40,919 nucleotides of DNA, taken from Floccifex porci (GTDB lineage: Bacteria; Bacillota_I; Bacilli_A; Erysipelotrichales; Erysipelotrichaceae). This document shows positions 7,875-17,693 of the stretch, piece after piece (within the stretch, counting starts at the first letter, position 1; every line of letters starts with the position of its first letter). Below the pieces are notes generated by a model, which saw only the letters and a program-made list of their open reading frames with translations, was not told the origin of the DNA and searched no databases. Made by a program: the position numbers and the translations under genes. The stretch covers positions 1 through 40,919 of the forward strand of contig NZ_VUMM01000015.1 of the NCBI RefSeq assembly GCF_009696175.1, written 5' to 3'.

Positions 7875-9122
7875 TTATTTCTTTCTTTTATAATTTAATT
7901 TATATAAAATTGGTCGACATACTAAATCAAAATCTCCAATCAATTCTTCTACCTGTCCTGGAAATCCTTTTTTAAAGGCATATACTCCATAAGTTTCATC
8001 TTCCGGGTCAAAGATTCCACTGATTCCATAAAAATTATAACGTTTATATCCCATAGACAAAGCTTCACATATCACATTCCATTGAATCGCATACGAAGCA
8101 TAGAAATCACGAAACTGTTCATACGCACCACTTGTCAGATATATAACTTCATCTCTGTCATAAATAAACATGCTGGCTGCCATAGGTATAATATCTCCAT
8201 AATTTTTCTGAAGATCTGAAGCTTCTTTCATTCGTTTTTCATTGGTTTCTATAGCTTCAAGTAATACTTTTCTTTTTTTATTGAATTTTTTACTGTTTGG
8301 AATTTCCAATAGTTTTTCATTCACTTCTTTCATTTCTTTTTCAATCTCTTCTTTTTCTTTTTCAAGAGATTGAATCAGTAAAGAAGTATCAATGTATGCC
8401 AGCTTACATTTTAATCTTTCTTTGTAAGCTTCCATCTGACATTTATAAAATACCAGATTTCTTGTCTCAAATCCTCTTCTTTGTCCTGTCTGATTCATAA
8501 TATCAACAAACACATCCAATTCATCGATTGACAGTTCCTTGATCTGCATTTTATATTTCATCGTACGATTGATGCTCCATCGAGTCTGCTGATGCAACGC
8601 TTTCCAGAGTGAATCTTTAGTATATCCATCTAAATTCATCGCATACATCCATCGAATGGTTTGCATATTGGAATGATAACCTGTTGAAAATCCCTGATGG
8701 ATCCATCCAACCGATGTTAAATTATCCAGAACATTCTGATGATTGAATCCATTTTCAACAACTTTTCCATCTGCATCTCTTTCCTGATATAAGATATATG
8801 GATCAATAATTAACTGCACTCCTCTTTTTTTACGAATATATTTTTTCAATTTCTTTGTGAATACAGATAAAAGCTCTTTATTTTCATAATCTATCAGAAT
8901 TCCTCTAGGGGCATAATAATAATGAAAACATTTCATCATTGGATAACGGATCATAAAGCAGGCACATACTATTTTTCCATCTTTTTTTAATCCGACTAAA
9001 TCACATTCAAATCCCAATGACTGTTCAAGATGATAGGTATCTATACTATTCAAAAAAGTGTTATATCTATATTGACATTGAAATTCATTGTATTCTTTTT
9101 CAGTTAAATGAACCAATTCCAT
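7875..9122 (-). CDS. FemABX-type peptidoglycan bridge aminoacyltransferase
   Basis: This 415-residue FemA/FemB/MurM-family protein transfers amino acids from aminoacyl-tRNA onto the stem peptide of lipid II. Two GNAT-like halves are visible. An N-terminal part carries YYAPRGILIDYEN and LIIDPYILYQERDADG. A C-terminal part carries YLTSGAYEQFRDFYASYAIQW and RYNFYGISGIFDPEDETYGV. Between them is a charged helical hairpin (about 245-310, rich in KE repeats), the coiled-coil arm typical of Fem enzymes. The ribosome-binding site AAGGAG precedes the ATG. A paralogue lies at 39477. The amino acid added cannot be read from the sequence. Confidence 0.9.
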   Translation of the reverse strand: MELVHLTEKEYNEFQCQYRYNTFLNSIDTYHLEQSLGFECDLVGLKKDGKIVCACFMIRYPMMKCFHYYYAPRGILIDYENKELLSVFTKKLKKYIRKKRGVQLIIDPYILYQERDADGKVVENGFNHQNVLDNLTSVGWIHQGFSTGYHSNMQTIRWMYAMNLDGYTKDSLWKALHQQTRWSINRTMKYKMQIKELSIDELDVFVDIMNQTGQRRGFETRNLVFYKCQMEAYKERLKCKLAYIDTSLLIQSLEKEKEEIEKEMKEVNEKLLEIPNSKKFNKKRKVLLEAIETNEKRMKEASDLQKNYGDIIPMAASMFIYDRDEVIYLTSGAYEQFRDFYASYAIQWNVICEALSMGYKRYNFYGISGIFDPEDETYGVYAFKKGFPGQVEELIGDFDLVCRPILYKLNYKRKK

Positions 9123-9152
9123 TTTCTCTTACTCCTTTTTAAAGCATATAAG

Positions 9153-9181
9153 ATAATACACTTTCACACTTAAGAATTCAA
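9153..9181 (-). promoter_or_regulatory. Promoter of the FemABX gene
   Basis: Minus strand: TTGAAT (9176-9181), 17-base spacer, TATTAT (9153-9158), located directly after the groEL terminator. Confidence 0.65.
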
Positions 9182-9182
9182 A

Positions 9183-9226
9183 TAAAAAATGACCTCAATA
9201 AGGATTAAACCTTAAGAGATCATTTT
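9183..9226 (-). terminator. Terminator of groES-groEL
   Basis: Minus strand: AATGATCTC pairs with GAGGTCATT (one G-U), extended by an inner TAAGG / CCTTA helix, then a TTTTTTATTT tail. It follows the groEL stop by about 12 bases. Confidence 0.85.
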
Positions 9227-9237
9227 CTTATGATATT

Positions 9238-11120
<1,883 letters not shown>

Positions 11121-11146
11121 ACATTTCCCTCCTTTGAATAACCATT

Positions 11147-11173
11147 TTAGCACTTTCTATGTTTAAGTGCTAA
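11147..11173 (-). promoter_or_regulatory. CIRCE operator of groES-groEL
   Basis: TTAGCACTT-N9-AAGTGCTAA is a perfect 9-9-9 inverted repeat. It differs from the classical TTAGCACTC-N9-GAGTGCTAA by one base per arm. It covers the predicted transcription start and is the binding site expected for the repressor HrcA (not encoded in the window). Confidence 0.92.
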
Positions 11174-11177
11174 CTGT

Positions 11178-11205
11178 ATTATACTCGATTTATTAGCACT
11201 TTCAA
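11178..11205 (-). promoter_or_regulatory. Sigma-A promoter of groES-groEL
   Basis: Minus strand: TTGAAA (11200-11205), 16-base spacer, TATAAT (11178-11183). The -35 box is embedded in a second CIRCE-like repeat and the start site in the main CIRCE. Confidence 0.85.
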
Positions 11206-11212
11206 GTGTTAA
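11193..11212 (-). promoter_or_regulatory. Second, compressed CIRCE-like inverted repeat
   Basis: TTAGCACTT-TC-AAGTGTTAA has the same arm sequence as CIRCE but a two-base instead of nine-base spacer, lying over the -35 box. It could be a decayed or auxiliary HrcA site; binding is not assured because of the spacing. Confidence 0.5.
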
Positions 11213-11227
11213 GTGATAATTTTTTGT

Positions 11228-11252
11228 AAAAAAAAGATGTGCTAAGCACATC
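11228..11252 (-). terminator. Terminator overlapping the HesB-like stop codon
   Basis: Minus strand: GATGTGC-TTA-GCACATC followed by eight T. The TAG stop codon is within the hairpin. Confidence 0.9.
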
Positions 11253-11541
11253 CTCCATCACAACTGGAACAATTTGAGCACCCAGAGCAATTTGAATTTG
11301 TTGATTGTATCACTAAATTTCCATCTTTGGCATCCAGTATAATTCCTTCTAACATACGTGATGTTTCTTCTGACATATCCACATATAAACCATTGATCTG
11401 ATTTCCATCAGAAACAACAATAAAATCCATACAAAGACGTGTATGACATCCACTTCCCTGGGTAAAGAACGTCAGACAGTTCTTATTTTCTTCTTTCAGC
11501 ATTTTCTCTAAAATAGCTTTCGCATTATCTGTAATCTGCAT
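11242..11541 (-). CDS. HesB/IscA-like small protein with Cys-rich tail
   Basis: This 99-residue cytoplasmic protein starts MQITDNAKAILEKMLKEE, like the A-type Fe-S carrier fold, with one Cys motif in GSGCHTRLCMDF (residues 32 and 37). It ends in a dense Cys cluster, CSGCSNCSSCDGGCA (six Cys in the last 16 residues). The fold suggests an iron-sulfur or metal-binding carrier; the tail goes beyond the two C-terminal Cys of classical IscA. It follows the lipoprotein gene by 43 bases with GAGGTG before its ATG, and ends the operon at a strong terminator. Function is inferred only. Confidence 0.6.
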   Translation of the reverse strand: MQITDNAKAILEKMLKEENKNCLTFFTQGSGCHTRLCMDFIVVSDGNQINGLYVDMSEETSRMLEGIILDAKDGNLVIQSTNSNCSGCSNCSSCDGGCA

Positions 11542-11584
11542 AATTTCACCTCAAACGCCCTTTATTGTACATAAAGATTTTCAA

Positions 11585-12484
11585 TTATTCAATAATGAAA
11601 TCATCCTGAATTTCAATATGAAATAAATTCAGGAAGTTTTCAATGTCTTCTTTTACATCTTTGGCTTTTTCATAACGAATATTTTGTTTATCCCATGTTT
11701 TAACGCAAATTTCTTTTGATGGAACACCTAATGTTTCCACTCCAGCTTCATCAATTGCTTTTCCAATGGCATCTTCATCACTCTGGTCAATAAAATCCTT
11801 TACCTCATCTAAAACATAAGACACTTTCTTTTGCGATTCTTTTTTCACAAATAAAGATGCCTGTGGATATCCACTTTGTTCCATACCACTTTTAATTTTA
11901 AACTCCTGTTGAAGATCAAATAATATCGTTAAATTGATATCATTTTCTTTTCCTTTGGCAATGGTTGCTGCAGCTACCGGCATAGCCAATAATGCACAAT
12001 CCGCCTGTTTTGTTAATAAGGCCTGTGAAGCCTGTGAGACATCGGAATAATATGTAATATTCATATTGGATGAATCAAAGCAATAATTAAAGATCAGCTG
12101 AGGTACCGCCTTTTCACCAAAAGAAGCAATCGATGCATTATTTAAATCTGTACCTTCCACTCCTACAACATATAAATTTCCCCATGTCAAAACACTTTCC
12201 AGCTGATATACCGGATTGTTTTCATACATCTTTGCACCTAAATTTAATGGAGCTACAATAATATCATATTCTCCATCTTCTTTTGATAATTCTGCCTGAA
12301 GAACATCCGTATTGGCATAGTCAATTGTCACATTTTCAACCAGTCCTGCACCCAGCATCGCTAAAGCGGGAGCCCCTGATGGACATAATATAGATACCGC
12401 TTCTTTTTCAGGCTGTGATGAACAGGCAACCATTGAAAAAGCCATAAAGGTACCTAAAATCATTTTAAAACATTTTTTTAACAT
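11585..12484 (-). CDS. Substrate-binding lipoprotein (NMT1/SsuA-like)
   Basis: This 299-residue protein has a lipoprotein signal (MLKKCFKMILGTFMAFSMVAC-SS). The mature part resembles periplasmic-binding proteins of the NMT1/SsuA type: ILCPSGAPALAML, then a lobe with SQASQALLTKQADCALLAMPV. It probably binds a small ligand at the cell surface, but no permease or ATPase gene is next to it. The start at 12484 is chosen for its AGGAGG at eight bases; an upstream in-frame ATG at 12511 lacks one. It lies in an operon between a TM1266-type regulator and the HesB-like gene. Confidence 0.72.
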   Translation of the reverse strand: MLKKCFKMILGTFMAFSMVACSSQPEKEAVSILCPSGAPALAMLGAGLVENVTIDYANTDVLQAELSKEDGEYDIIVAPLNLGAKMYENNPVYQLESVLTWGNLYVVGVEGTDLNNASIASFGEKAVPQLIFNYCFDSSNMNITYYSDVSQASQALLTKQADCALLAMPVAAATIAKGKENDINLTILFDLQQEFKIKSGMEQSGYPQASLFVKKESQKKVSYVLDEVKDFIDQSDEDAIGKAIDEAGVETLGVPSKEICVKTWDKQNIRYEKAKDVKEDIENFLNLFHIEIQDDFIIE

Positions 12485-12518
12485 CCTCTTACCTCCTGTT
12501 TTTTCAAACAAAGGTGAG

Positions 12519-12767
12519 CTAATCCAGTTTTGTCAATATCGTTTTGGTCTGAATCCCTTTTAATCTTCCAATTTTACCTGAAATCATATTAATGGTATCC
12601 ATATTTGCATCCAAGGCAACACTGATAATATTGACATTCTTTTCTTTATATGGAATTCCCATTCTTCCGATTATATATTGACTATATTCGTGCAAAATGC
12701 AGTTCAAAGAATTAACTGAATCTGGATCTTTCACAAGTATACCAATTAATGCCACTCGAGTTTCCAT
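12519..12767 (-). CDS. TM1266-type putative [FeFe]-hydrogenase system regulator
   Basis: This 82-residue ACT/NikR-like ferredoxin-fold protein (METRVALIGILVKDPDSVNS ... RMGIPYKEKNVNIISVALD ... ISGKIGRLKGIQTKTI) matches the small family named after Thermotoga TM1266, usually encoded with [FeFe]-hydrogenase maturation genes. It has no DNA-binding domain, so regulator is a family label only. The start at 12767 is fixed by AGAGGAGG six bases upstream. It is the first gene of the three-gene operon ending at 11242; no hydrogenase or hydE/F/G gene is in the window. Confidence 0.75.
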   Translation of the reverse strand: METRVALIGILVKDPDSVNSLNCILHEYSQYIIGRMGIPYKEKNVNIISVALDANMDTINMISGKIGRLKGIQTKTILTKLD

Positions 12768-12816
12768 ATAAACCTCCTCTTTCATCTCAACTTTGTTTTG
12801 ATGTTAGAACAGAAAT

Positions 12817-12822
12817 AGTATA
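12817..12822 (-). promoter_or_regulatory. Probable -10 box of the TM1266-type operon
   Basis: Minus-strand TATACT just downstream of the T-run of the thrS terminator, about 50 bases before the start codon. No convincing -35 is seen. Confidence 0.4.
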
Positions 12823-12850
12823 CAAAAAAAGACTTGAATGATTCAAGTCT
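12823..12850 (-). terminator. Terminator of thrS
   Basis: Minus strand: a GACTTGAAT / ATTCAAGTC stem followed by seven T, starting one base after the stop codon. Confidence 0.92.
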
Positions 12851-14596
12851 CTATTTAAATAACGCCTTTGTTTCAACTTCTAATTTGAAGTTTTCAACAG
12901 CCTGATCTACATCTAAAGTCACCTGTTCTTTTGAACCCGACTTACGAATTGTAACAGTATGATTTTCCATATCTTTTTCTCCCACTACAATCTGATATGG
13001 AATCTTTTTAATTTGTGCTTCACGAACTCGATAACCTAATTTTTCATTACGGTCATCCAATTGAACACGCATTCCTGCTTTTTCTAATAAAGATACAATT
13101 TCTTTGGCATAATCTAAATGCTTTTCAACATGAACAGGAATGACATCAAACTGAACTGGTGATAGCCATAATGGGAAATGACCTGCGAAATGTTCAATTA
13201 AAATTCCCATAAATCTTTCAATGGAACCATAAATAACACGGTGAAGCATAATTGGAATCTGTTTTTTACCTTCACTGTCAACATATGTACACTCAAAGCG
13301 TTGTGGTAAATTCATATCCAGCTGTACCGTTCCACATTGCCAGTCTCTACCTAAACTATCTTTAATATGAATATCCAGTTTTGGTCCATAGAATGCACCA
13401 TCCCCAGGATTAACGACATATTCTTTTCCAGCATGCACACAAGCATTTGCCAGTGCTTTTTCAGACTGTTCCCAGATTTCTAATGAACCAATGTATCCAC
13501 TTTCAGGACGTGTTGATAATTCAACTGTATAACTCAATCCAAATACAGAATAGATACGATCAATCAGCATTAATACTTTCTTTACTTCTTCTTCCAATTG
13601 ATCCGGTGTCACAAAAATATGTGCATCATCCTGTGTAAAAGTACGAACTCGGAATAATCCATTCAATGCTCCACTGGCTTCATGACGATGAACCTGTCCC
13701 AGTTCACCAATTCTAAGTGGTAAATCTTTATAAGAATGTAAAGAGTTATTGTAAACAAGCAAAGCTCCCGGACAATTCATTGGTTTAATGGCAAAATCAC
13801 GATCGTCCACTTTTGTCGTATACATATTCTGCTGATAATGATCCCAATGTCCAGAAATTTCCCACAATTCTCTTGAAGCAATGATTGGTGTTTTGATAAA
13901 CTGATATCCTTCTTTTGTATGTTCCTGATACCAGAACTGTTCCAGAATGTTTCTGAAAATCATTCCATTAGGAAGCATGATTGGCATTCCTGGAGCATAT
14001 TCACTTAACATGAACAATTCCATTTCTTTTCCTAATTTTTTGTGATCTCTTTTCTTTGCTTCTTCTAACGCCTCTAAATGTGCTTCCAGCTGCTCTTTTG
14101 TATCAAAACAGATACCATACACTCTTTGAAGCATTTTATTATTGGAGTCCCCTTTCCAGTAAGCTCCAGAATGTTTTAATAATTTAAAGTTTTTACACAT
14201 TTTGACCGATTCAACATGAGGACCTCTACATAAATCTGTAAAATCCCCCTGGCTGTAGCAGGAAATCGTTCCCTCTTCCAGACGATTGATCAGATCTACT
14301 TTATATTCATCGTCACCAAACATTTCCAATGCTTCTTCTTTTGAAATTTCTTTTCGAACAATACGTTTTCCATCTTTGGCAATCTTCTTCATTTCTTTTT
14401 CGATTTTTAGTAAATCTTCATCTTTTAAAGATACATCTCCAAGATCCATATCATAATAAAATCCTTCCGCAACCACTGGTCCAACCCAGAATTTCGCATT
14501 CGGATACAAATGACGAACCGCCTGGGCCATCATATGTGCACAAGAATGATTCAATGTTGATAAATGTTCATCTTCTAAAATATTCACTAGTTCCAT
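12851..14596 (-). CDS. thrS: Threonyl-tRNA synthetase lacking the TGS domain
   Basis: This 581-residue class II synthetase charges tRNA-Thr. It begins at the N2 editing domain (HSCAHMMAQAV, the HxxxH of the editing site, residues 17-21), with CRGPHVES further on. The catalytic core shows NCPGALLVYNN, RVRTFTQDDAHIF, WQCGTVQLDMNLPQRF and MLHRVIYGS; the Cys and two His are the Zn ligands. The C-terminal anticodon-binding domain ends IVVGEKDMENHTVTIRKSG. The usual N-terminal TGS domain (about 60 residues) is absent, and the start is secure: AAAGGAGG precedes the ATG. Expression is controlled by a T-box. Confidence 0.97.
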   Translation of the reverse strand: MELVNILEDEHLSTLNHSCAHMMAQAVRHLYPNAKFWVGPVVAEGFYYDMDLGDVSLKDEDLLKIEKEMKKIAKDGKRIVRKEISKEEALEMFGDDEYKVDLINRLEEGTISCYSQGDFTDLCRGPHVESVKMCKNFKLLKHSGAYWKGDSNNKMLQRVYGICFDTKEQLEAHLEALEEAKKRDHKKLGKEMELFMLSEYAPGMPIMLPNGMIFRNILEQFWYQEHTKEGYQFIKTPIIASRELWEISGHWDHYQQNMYTTKVDDRDFAIKPMNCPGALLVYNNSLHSYKDLPLRIGELGQVHRHEASGALNGLFRVRTFTQDDAHIFVTPDQLEEEVKKVLMLIDRIYSVFGLSYTVELSTRPESGYIGSLEIWEQSEKALANACVHAGKEYVVNPGDGAFYGPKLDIHIKDSLGRDWQCGTVQLDMNLPQRFECTYVDSEGKKQIPIMLHRVIYGSIERFMGILIEHFAGHFPLWLSPVQFDVIPVHVEKHLDYAKEIVSLLEKAGMRVQLDDRNEKLGYRVREAQIKKIPYQIVVGEKDMENHTVTIRKSGSKEQVTLDVDQAVENFKLEVETKALFK

Positions 14597-14824
14597 AATT
14601 ATCCTCCTTTACATAAAAAAAGACAGACATCAAAGGACGTCTGTCGTACGCGGTACCACCTTTGTTCTCCATACGGAGCTCTCAAATCTTTTAACGCAAG
14701 AATACGGCACACTTTTTCAAGGGCAATTCAAAGGGAGTAAACATAATTTTTCGCAAAGAACTTTCACCAGCCGTTCTTCTCTCTACATTAAAAGAATTAT
14801 GTTCATATCCTTATCACAATCGTT
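14597..14824 (-). promoter_or_regulatory. T-box leader of thrS
   Basis: The minus-strand leader is about 228 bases. Stem I contains the AG-rich bulge (AGAGAG), the GGTGAAAG distal loop, and the base helix AACATAATT / AATTATGTT. Directly after that helix is an ACT triplet (14736-14738), a Thr codon and the candidate specifier. The conserved T-box GGTGGTACCGCG is at 14649-14660, followed by the terminator. Uncharged tRNA-Thr should stabilise the antiterminator and switch on thrS. The specifier assignment is tentative because the bases following it are CCC. Confidence 0.92.
14614..14645 (-). terminator. Regulated terminator of the thrS T-box
   Basis: Minus strand: GACAGACGTC-CTTT-GATGTCTGTC followed by seven T. 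Its 5' arm lies next to the T-box bases that form the competing antiterminator. Confidence 0.92.
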
Positions 14825-14830
14825 ATCTTG

Positions 14831-14859
14831 ATTATAAATCGAATGTTTAAACAAGTCAA
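14831..14859 (-). promoter_or_regulatory. Sigma-A promoter of thrS
   Basis: Minus strand: TTGACT (14854-14859), 17-base spacer, TATAAT (14831-14836). It lies within 40 bases after the stop of the DHHW gene. Confidence 0.88.
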
Positions 14860-14866
14860 AAATAAA

Positions 14867-16171
14867 TTAAAGCAATTCATAAAATCGAGAAGCAACATCA
14901 CCGCTTCCAATAATCTGAATATTATTTTCAACAATCAAATCTGTTACATTATGTTCTTTACAAAAGTCAACAATATTATAATTTGTATATCGAAAATCCA
15001 TATAGTACACTTTGTCATAATGATCCACTAAAAATGGAATAAAACAGTTTCCATACGATTCTTTTATAACTACACAGCTTGTTCCATCTTCAATTTCAGG
15101 ATTGTCAATTTCCGCATAAGGCTTATCACCTGCCACAAAACAATAATAGCCACTTCCCTCATTCCATGTGGATACATCTTGAATCACTTTCCACGGAATC
15201 AAATTTCCACTTCCGTCATCATAAAGCATATCATTAGTGGATTTAGGTGCATAAGCATAGACTGTATCCGGATTGGCTGCCATCTCTGGTAATTGCAGCT
15301 CATTATAATAAGTACCTAAAAACGGAGTAAAGGTATAAGAAGGAAGATCCGATATTTTTTCTGCTTTAAATCCTTTCAGTTTACAGTACGATTTATATGC
15401 ATAATAAGCTCCTTGCTGTGTCCAGTGATGATCCGTTCTAAAATATAAATATTCATCGTTATGTTTTTTCAAAGTATCATAAATTTCAATTCCAGTTACT
15501 TTATCATAAGAATTAAAATAATATTCGATTGCTTGTCCCTGATTAGATCCACCCAGTTTAGCACAAGTTTCATCATCTAAAATCACACCTGAATTGTTTG
15601 GAATCAACAATGAATAAACATTGGTGATTCCATCTAATTTTTCAGCTCCTTTTTCAAGAGCATCGATATAAGTATCAGCTGCCTCCTGAGAAAAAGAATA
15701 CCCGCCATAAGCAGCTCCATCTTCAATATACAGCCCCTCCATAATTTTATCCGTTACTTCGGCCTGTAATGTATTCTGATCAGGAACAACTGGATCCTTT
15801 TTAATTTTTTTCTGACTTGAGTCTTCTGGAATTTCATCTGATTGTGTCAAAGTTCCTACCATCATTTCTCCAGAGTGAATGCCATATTTTTGCTTTAAAG
15901 ACTGATTCATCGCAATAAATGTATCTCTTCCAACAAAAGTATCAGAATACCATGTGGATATATCCGAAAAATAAGTTCCATCCATAAAGGTAGAAAAAGT
16001 AAAGGTTGGAAAAGAAGTCAATTCTCTTTTTTCAACTTCGCTTTTATCCGGTCTTAAAAACCATATATTTCCCAGCATAAAACCAATTGAAAGAAATAGA
16101 ATAAAGATTCCTACGGTTATAAGCCTAAAAATCTGTATTTTCTGTCTTTGTACTTTTGTCCACTTTTTCAT
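14867..16171 (-). CDS. DHHW-family (AlgJ/AlgX-like) O-acetylation protein
   Basis: This 434-residue protein has one N-terminal membrane anchor (about residues 15-37, IFRLITVGIFILFLSIGFML) and a large extracytoplasmic domain. It contains the family motif RTDHHWTQQGAYYAY (about 247-261) and late blocks KESYGNCFIPFL and YTNYNIVDF. Such proteins are SGNH-like partners that pass acetyl groups from an MBOAT transporter to a polysaccharide. It follows the MBOAT gene by eight bases with AGGAGG before its ATG, so the two form one operon. The polymer modified is unknown. Confidence 0.85.
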   Translation of the reverse strand: MKKWTKVQRQKIQIFRLITVGIFILFLSIGFMLGNIWFLRPDKSEVEKRELTSFPTFTFSTFMDGTYFSDISTWYSDTFVGRDTFIAMNQSLKQKYGIHSGEMMVGTLTQSDEIPEDSSQKKIKKDPVVPDQNTLQAEVTDKIMEGLYIEDGAAYGGYSFSQEAADTYIDALEKGAEKLDGITNVYSLLIPNNSGVILDDETCAKLGGSNQGQAIEYYFNSYDKVTGIEIYDTLKKHNDEYLYFRTDHHWTQQGAYYAYKSYCKLKGFKAEKISDLPSYTFTPFLGTYYNELQLPEMAANPDTVYAYAPKSTNDMLYDDGSGNLIPWKVIQDVSTWNEGSGYYCFVAGDKPYAEIDNPEIEDGTSCVVIKESYGNCFIPFLVDHYDKVYYMDFRYTNYNIVDFCKEHNVTDLIVENNIQIIGSGDVASRFYELL

Positions 16172-16179
16172 AAATCCTC

Positions 16180-17595
16180 CTAAAATTGAAAATATAAGAA
16201 TGGATTATAATTATTTCCAATTAAAGCCAAGAATGATAAAAACAATAATACAGGTACTGTTAAAGTATCGATTATATTATAAAAATAGAAGAAGAATTGA
16301 TTTCCAGTTTTTGATAAATGCGTTAAAGCATTATGCATCATATTACCCAGATTTGTGCATGCTATCATAGAAAATAAAATCAGAAACAAATTTGTTTTTA
16401 ATTGTGTGATACAAGCCAGATTCACAAATCCACCTGTATTAATACCAATCATTCCACATAAAACTGTTTTCAGTTCGGATAAATTTTCAAACCTGAATAT
16501 TGTCCATCCCACTACAACCACCAACAGCGTATATATATGACTCCATCCTTTTTTGATTTTATCTTTGTAGACATATCGTTCCATCAATAAGAAAGCCAGA
16601 TAATACAGACCCCAGAAAATATAATTCCAGCTTGCCCCATGCCATAAACCGGTTAAAAACCATACAATCGCTAAATTACGTATCGTTTTTCTTTTGGACA
16701 CACGATTTCCTCCTAATGGAATATATACATAATCTCTAAAAAAAGTACTTAAAGATATATGCCATCTCCTCCAGAAATCCTGTACAGAACAAGCAACATA
16801 AGGATAATTAAAATTTTCAAGATAGTGGAAGCCAACCATGCGTCCCATACCGATTGCCATATCCGAATAGGCACTAAAATCCAGGTAAATCTGTAATGTA
16901 TACATGATAACACCTGCCCACAGACCCAATGTCGATTGAGCATGCAAAGCCTGCGTACCTGAAGGCAATAGAGTATCCGCAATGGAAGCACATGAATTGG
17001 CAAGAACTGCCTTTTTTGCTAAGCCAATACTAAAACGCCTTATTCCATAATAAACATCATTCAGATTTACTTTTCGATGATCAATTTCATTTGCGACCGT
17101 TTCATATCGAACAATAGGCCCAGCAATGCATTGATGAAATAGAGAAGAATACAGCAGTAATTTCCAGAATACTGGCTGAGCTTTTACTTTTTCTTTATAT
17201 ACATCAACATCATAAGATATCAGCTGAAAAGTATAAAAAGAAATTCCAATCGGAAGAACAATTTGCACAATCTCTTTTGGAACATGAAATATATGCTGAA
17301 TATTTGTTAGAATAAATCCCAGATACTTGAATATACCTAAAACACTTAACATAAAAACCAGATCAAGGATCAGAAATATTTTCTTATATTTTGGATATTT
17401 TTCCATCAATAACGCAAAAATCCAGCTAATAAAAGTATCTCCAATCAGCAATATTAAATATCTAGGTCCTCCCCAGGAATAGAAAATTAAAGAAAATGCA
17501 AGTAAAATGATATTTCGATATTTCACATTAAAAAAATAAACGATTAGATTACATATCAGAAATACAAACAGAAAAAACAAACTTGAAAATACCAT
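16180..17595 (-). CDS. MBOAT-family membrane O-acyltransferase (AlgI/DltB-like)
   Basis: This 471-residue polytopic protein has the MBOAT hallmarks FFRDYVYIPLGGNRVSKRKT and the catalytic-His region GLWHGASWNYIFWGLYY (about residues 300-350). It moves acyl groups across the membrane for O-acetylation of a cell-surface polymer together with the DHHW protein. An upstream in-frame ATG at 17685 overlaps the amt terminator; the start at 17595 with AGAAGGA upstream and a hydrophobic first helix (MVFSSLFFLFVFLICNLIVY) is preferred. A TATAAT at 17619-17624 is a plausible -10. Confidence 0.92.
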   Translation of the reverse strand: MVFSSLFFLFVFLICNLIVYFFNVKYRNIILLAFSLIFYSWGGPRYLILLIGDTFISWIFALLMEKYPKYKKIFLILDLVFMLSVLGIFKYLGFILTNIQHIFHVPKEIVQIVLPIGISFYTFQLISYDVDVYKEKVKAQPVFWKLLLYSSLFHQCIAGPIVRYETVANEIDHRKVNLNDVYYGIRRFSIGLAKKAVLANSCASIADTLLPSGTQALHAQSTLGLWAGVIMYTLQIYLDFSAYSDMAIGMGRMVGFHYLENFNYPYVACSVQDFWRRWHISLSTFFRDYVYIPLGGNRVSKRKTIRNLAIVWFLTGLWHGASWNYIFWGLYYLAFLLMERYVYKDKIKKGWSHIYTLLVVVVGWTIFRFENLSELKTVLCGMIGINTGGFVNLACITQLKTNLFLILFSMIACTNLGNMMHNALTHLSKTGNQFFFYFYNIIDTLTVPVLLFLSFLALIGNNYNPFLYFQF

Positions 17596-17618
17596 ACTTT
17601 TTATCCTTCTCTCTATTC

Positions 17619-17624
17619 GAATTA
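17619..17624 (-). promoter_or_regulatory. Probable -10 box of the MBOAT-DHHW operon
   Basis: Minus-strand TATAAT about 25 bases before the MBOAT start codon and just past the amt terminator. No good -35 is seen. Confidence 0.45.
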
Positions 17625-17636
17625 TATAATATTTAA

Positions 17637-17668
17637 ACAAAAAGAAAAGAGGCTTTTTCAAACCTCTT
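17637..17668 (-). terminator. Terminator of amt-PII
   Basis: Minus strand: AGAGGTTT-GAAA-AAGCCTCT followed by a T-rich tail (TTTTCTTTTTG). Confidence 0.85.
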
Positions 17669-17693
17669 CTCCCAAAAGGATACAATATTCACA

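Noticed and set aside
7857-7889. AAAAGAAAGAAA / TTTCTTTCTTTT hairpin at the end of the FemABX gene as a terminator
   Set aside because: The stem is almost all A-T and has no separate T-run, so it is low-complexity sequence more likely than a terminator. The tRNA may be read from the same transcript.
7748-9122. Functional link between tRNA-Leu and the FemABX enzyme (tRNA-dependent)
   Set aside because: Fem enzymes do use aminoacyl-tRNA, but leucine is not a usual bridge residue and the tRNA looks like an ordinary elongator; adjacency alone is not evidence.
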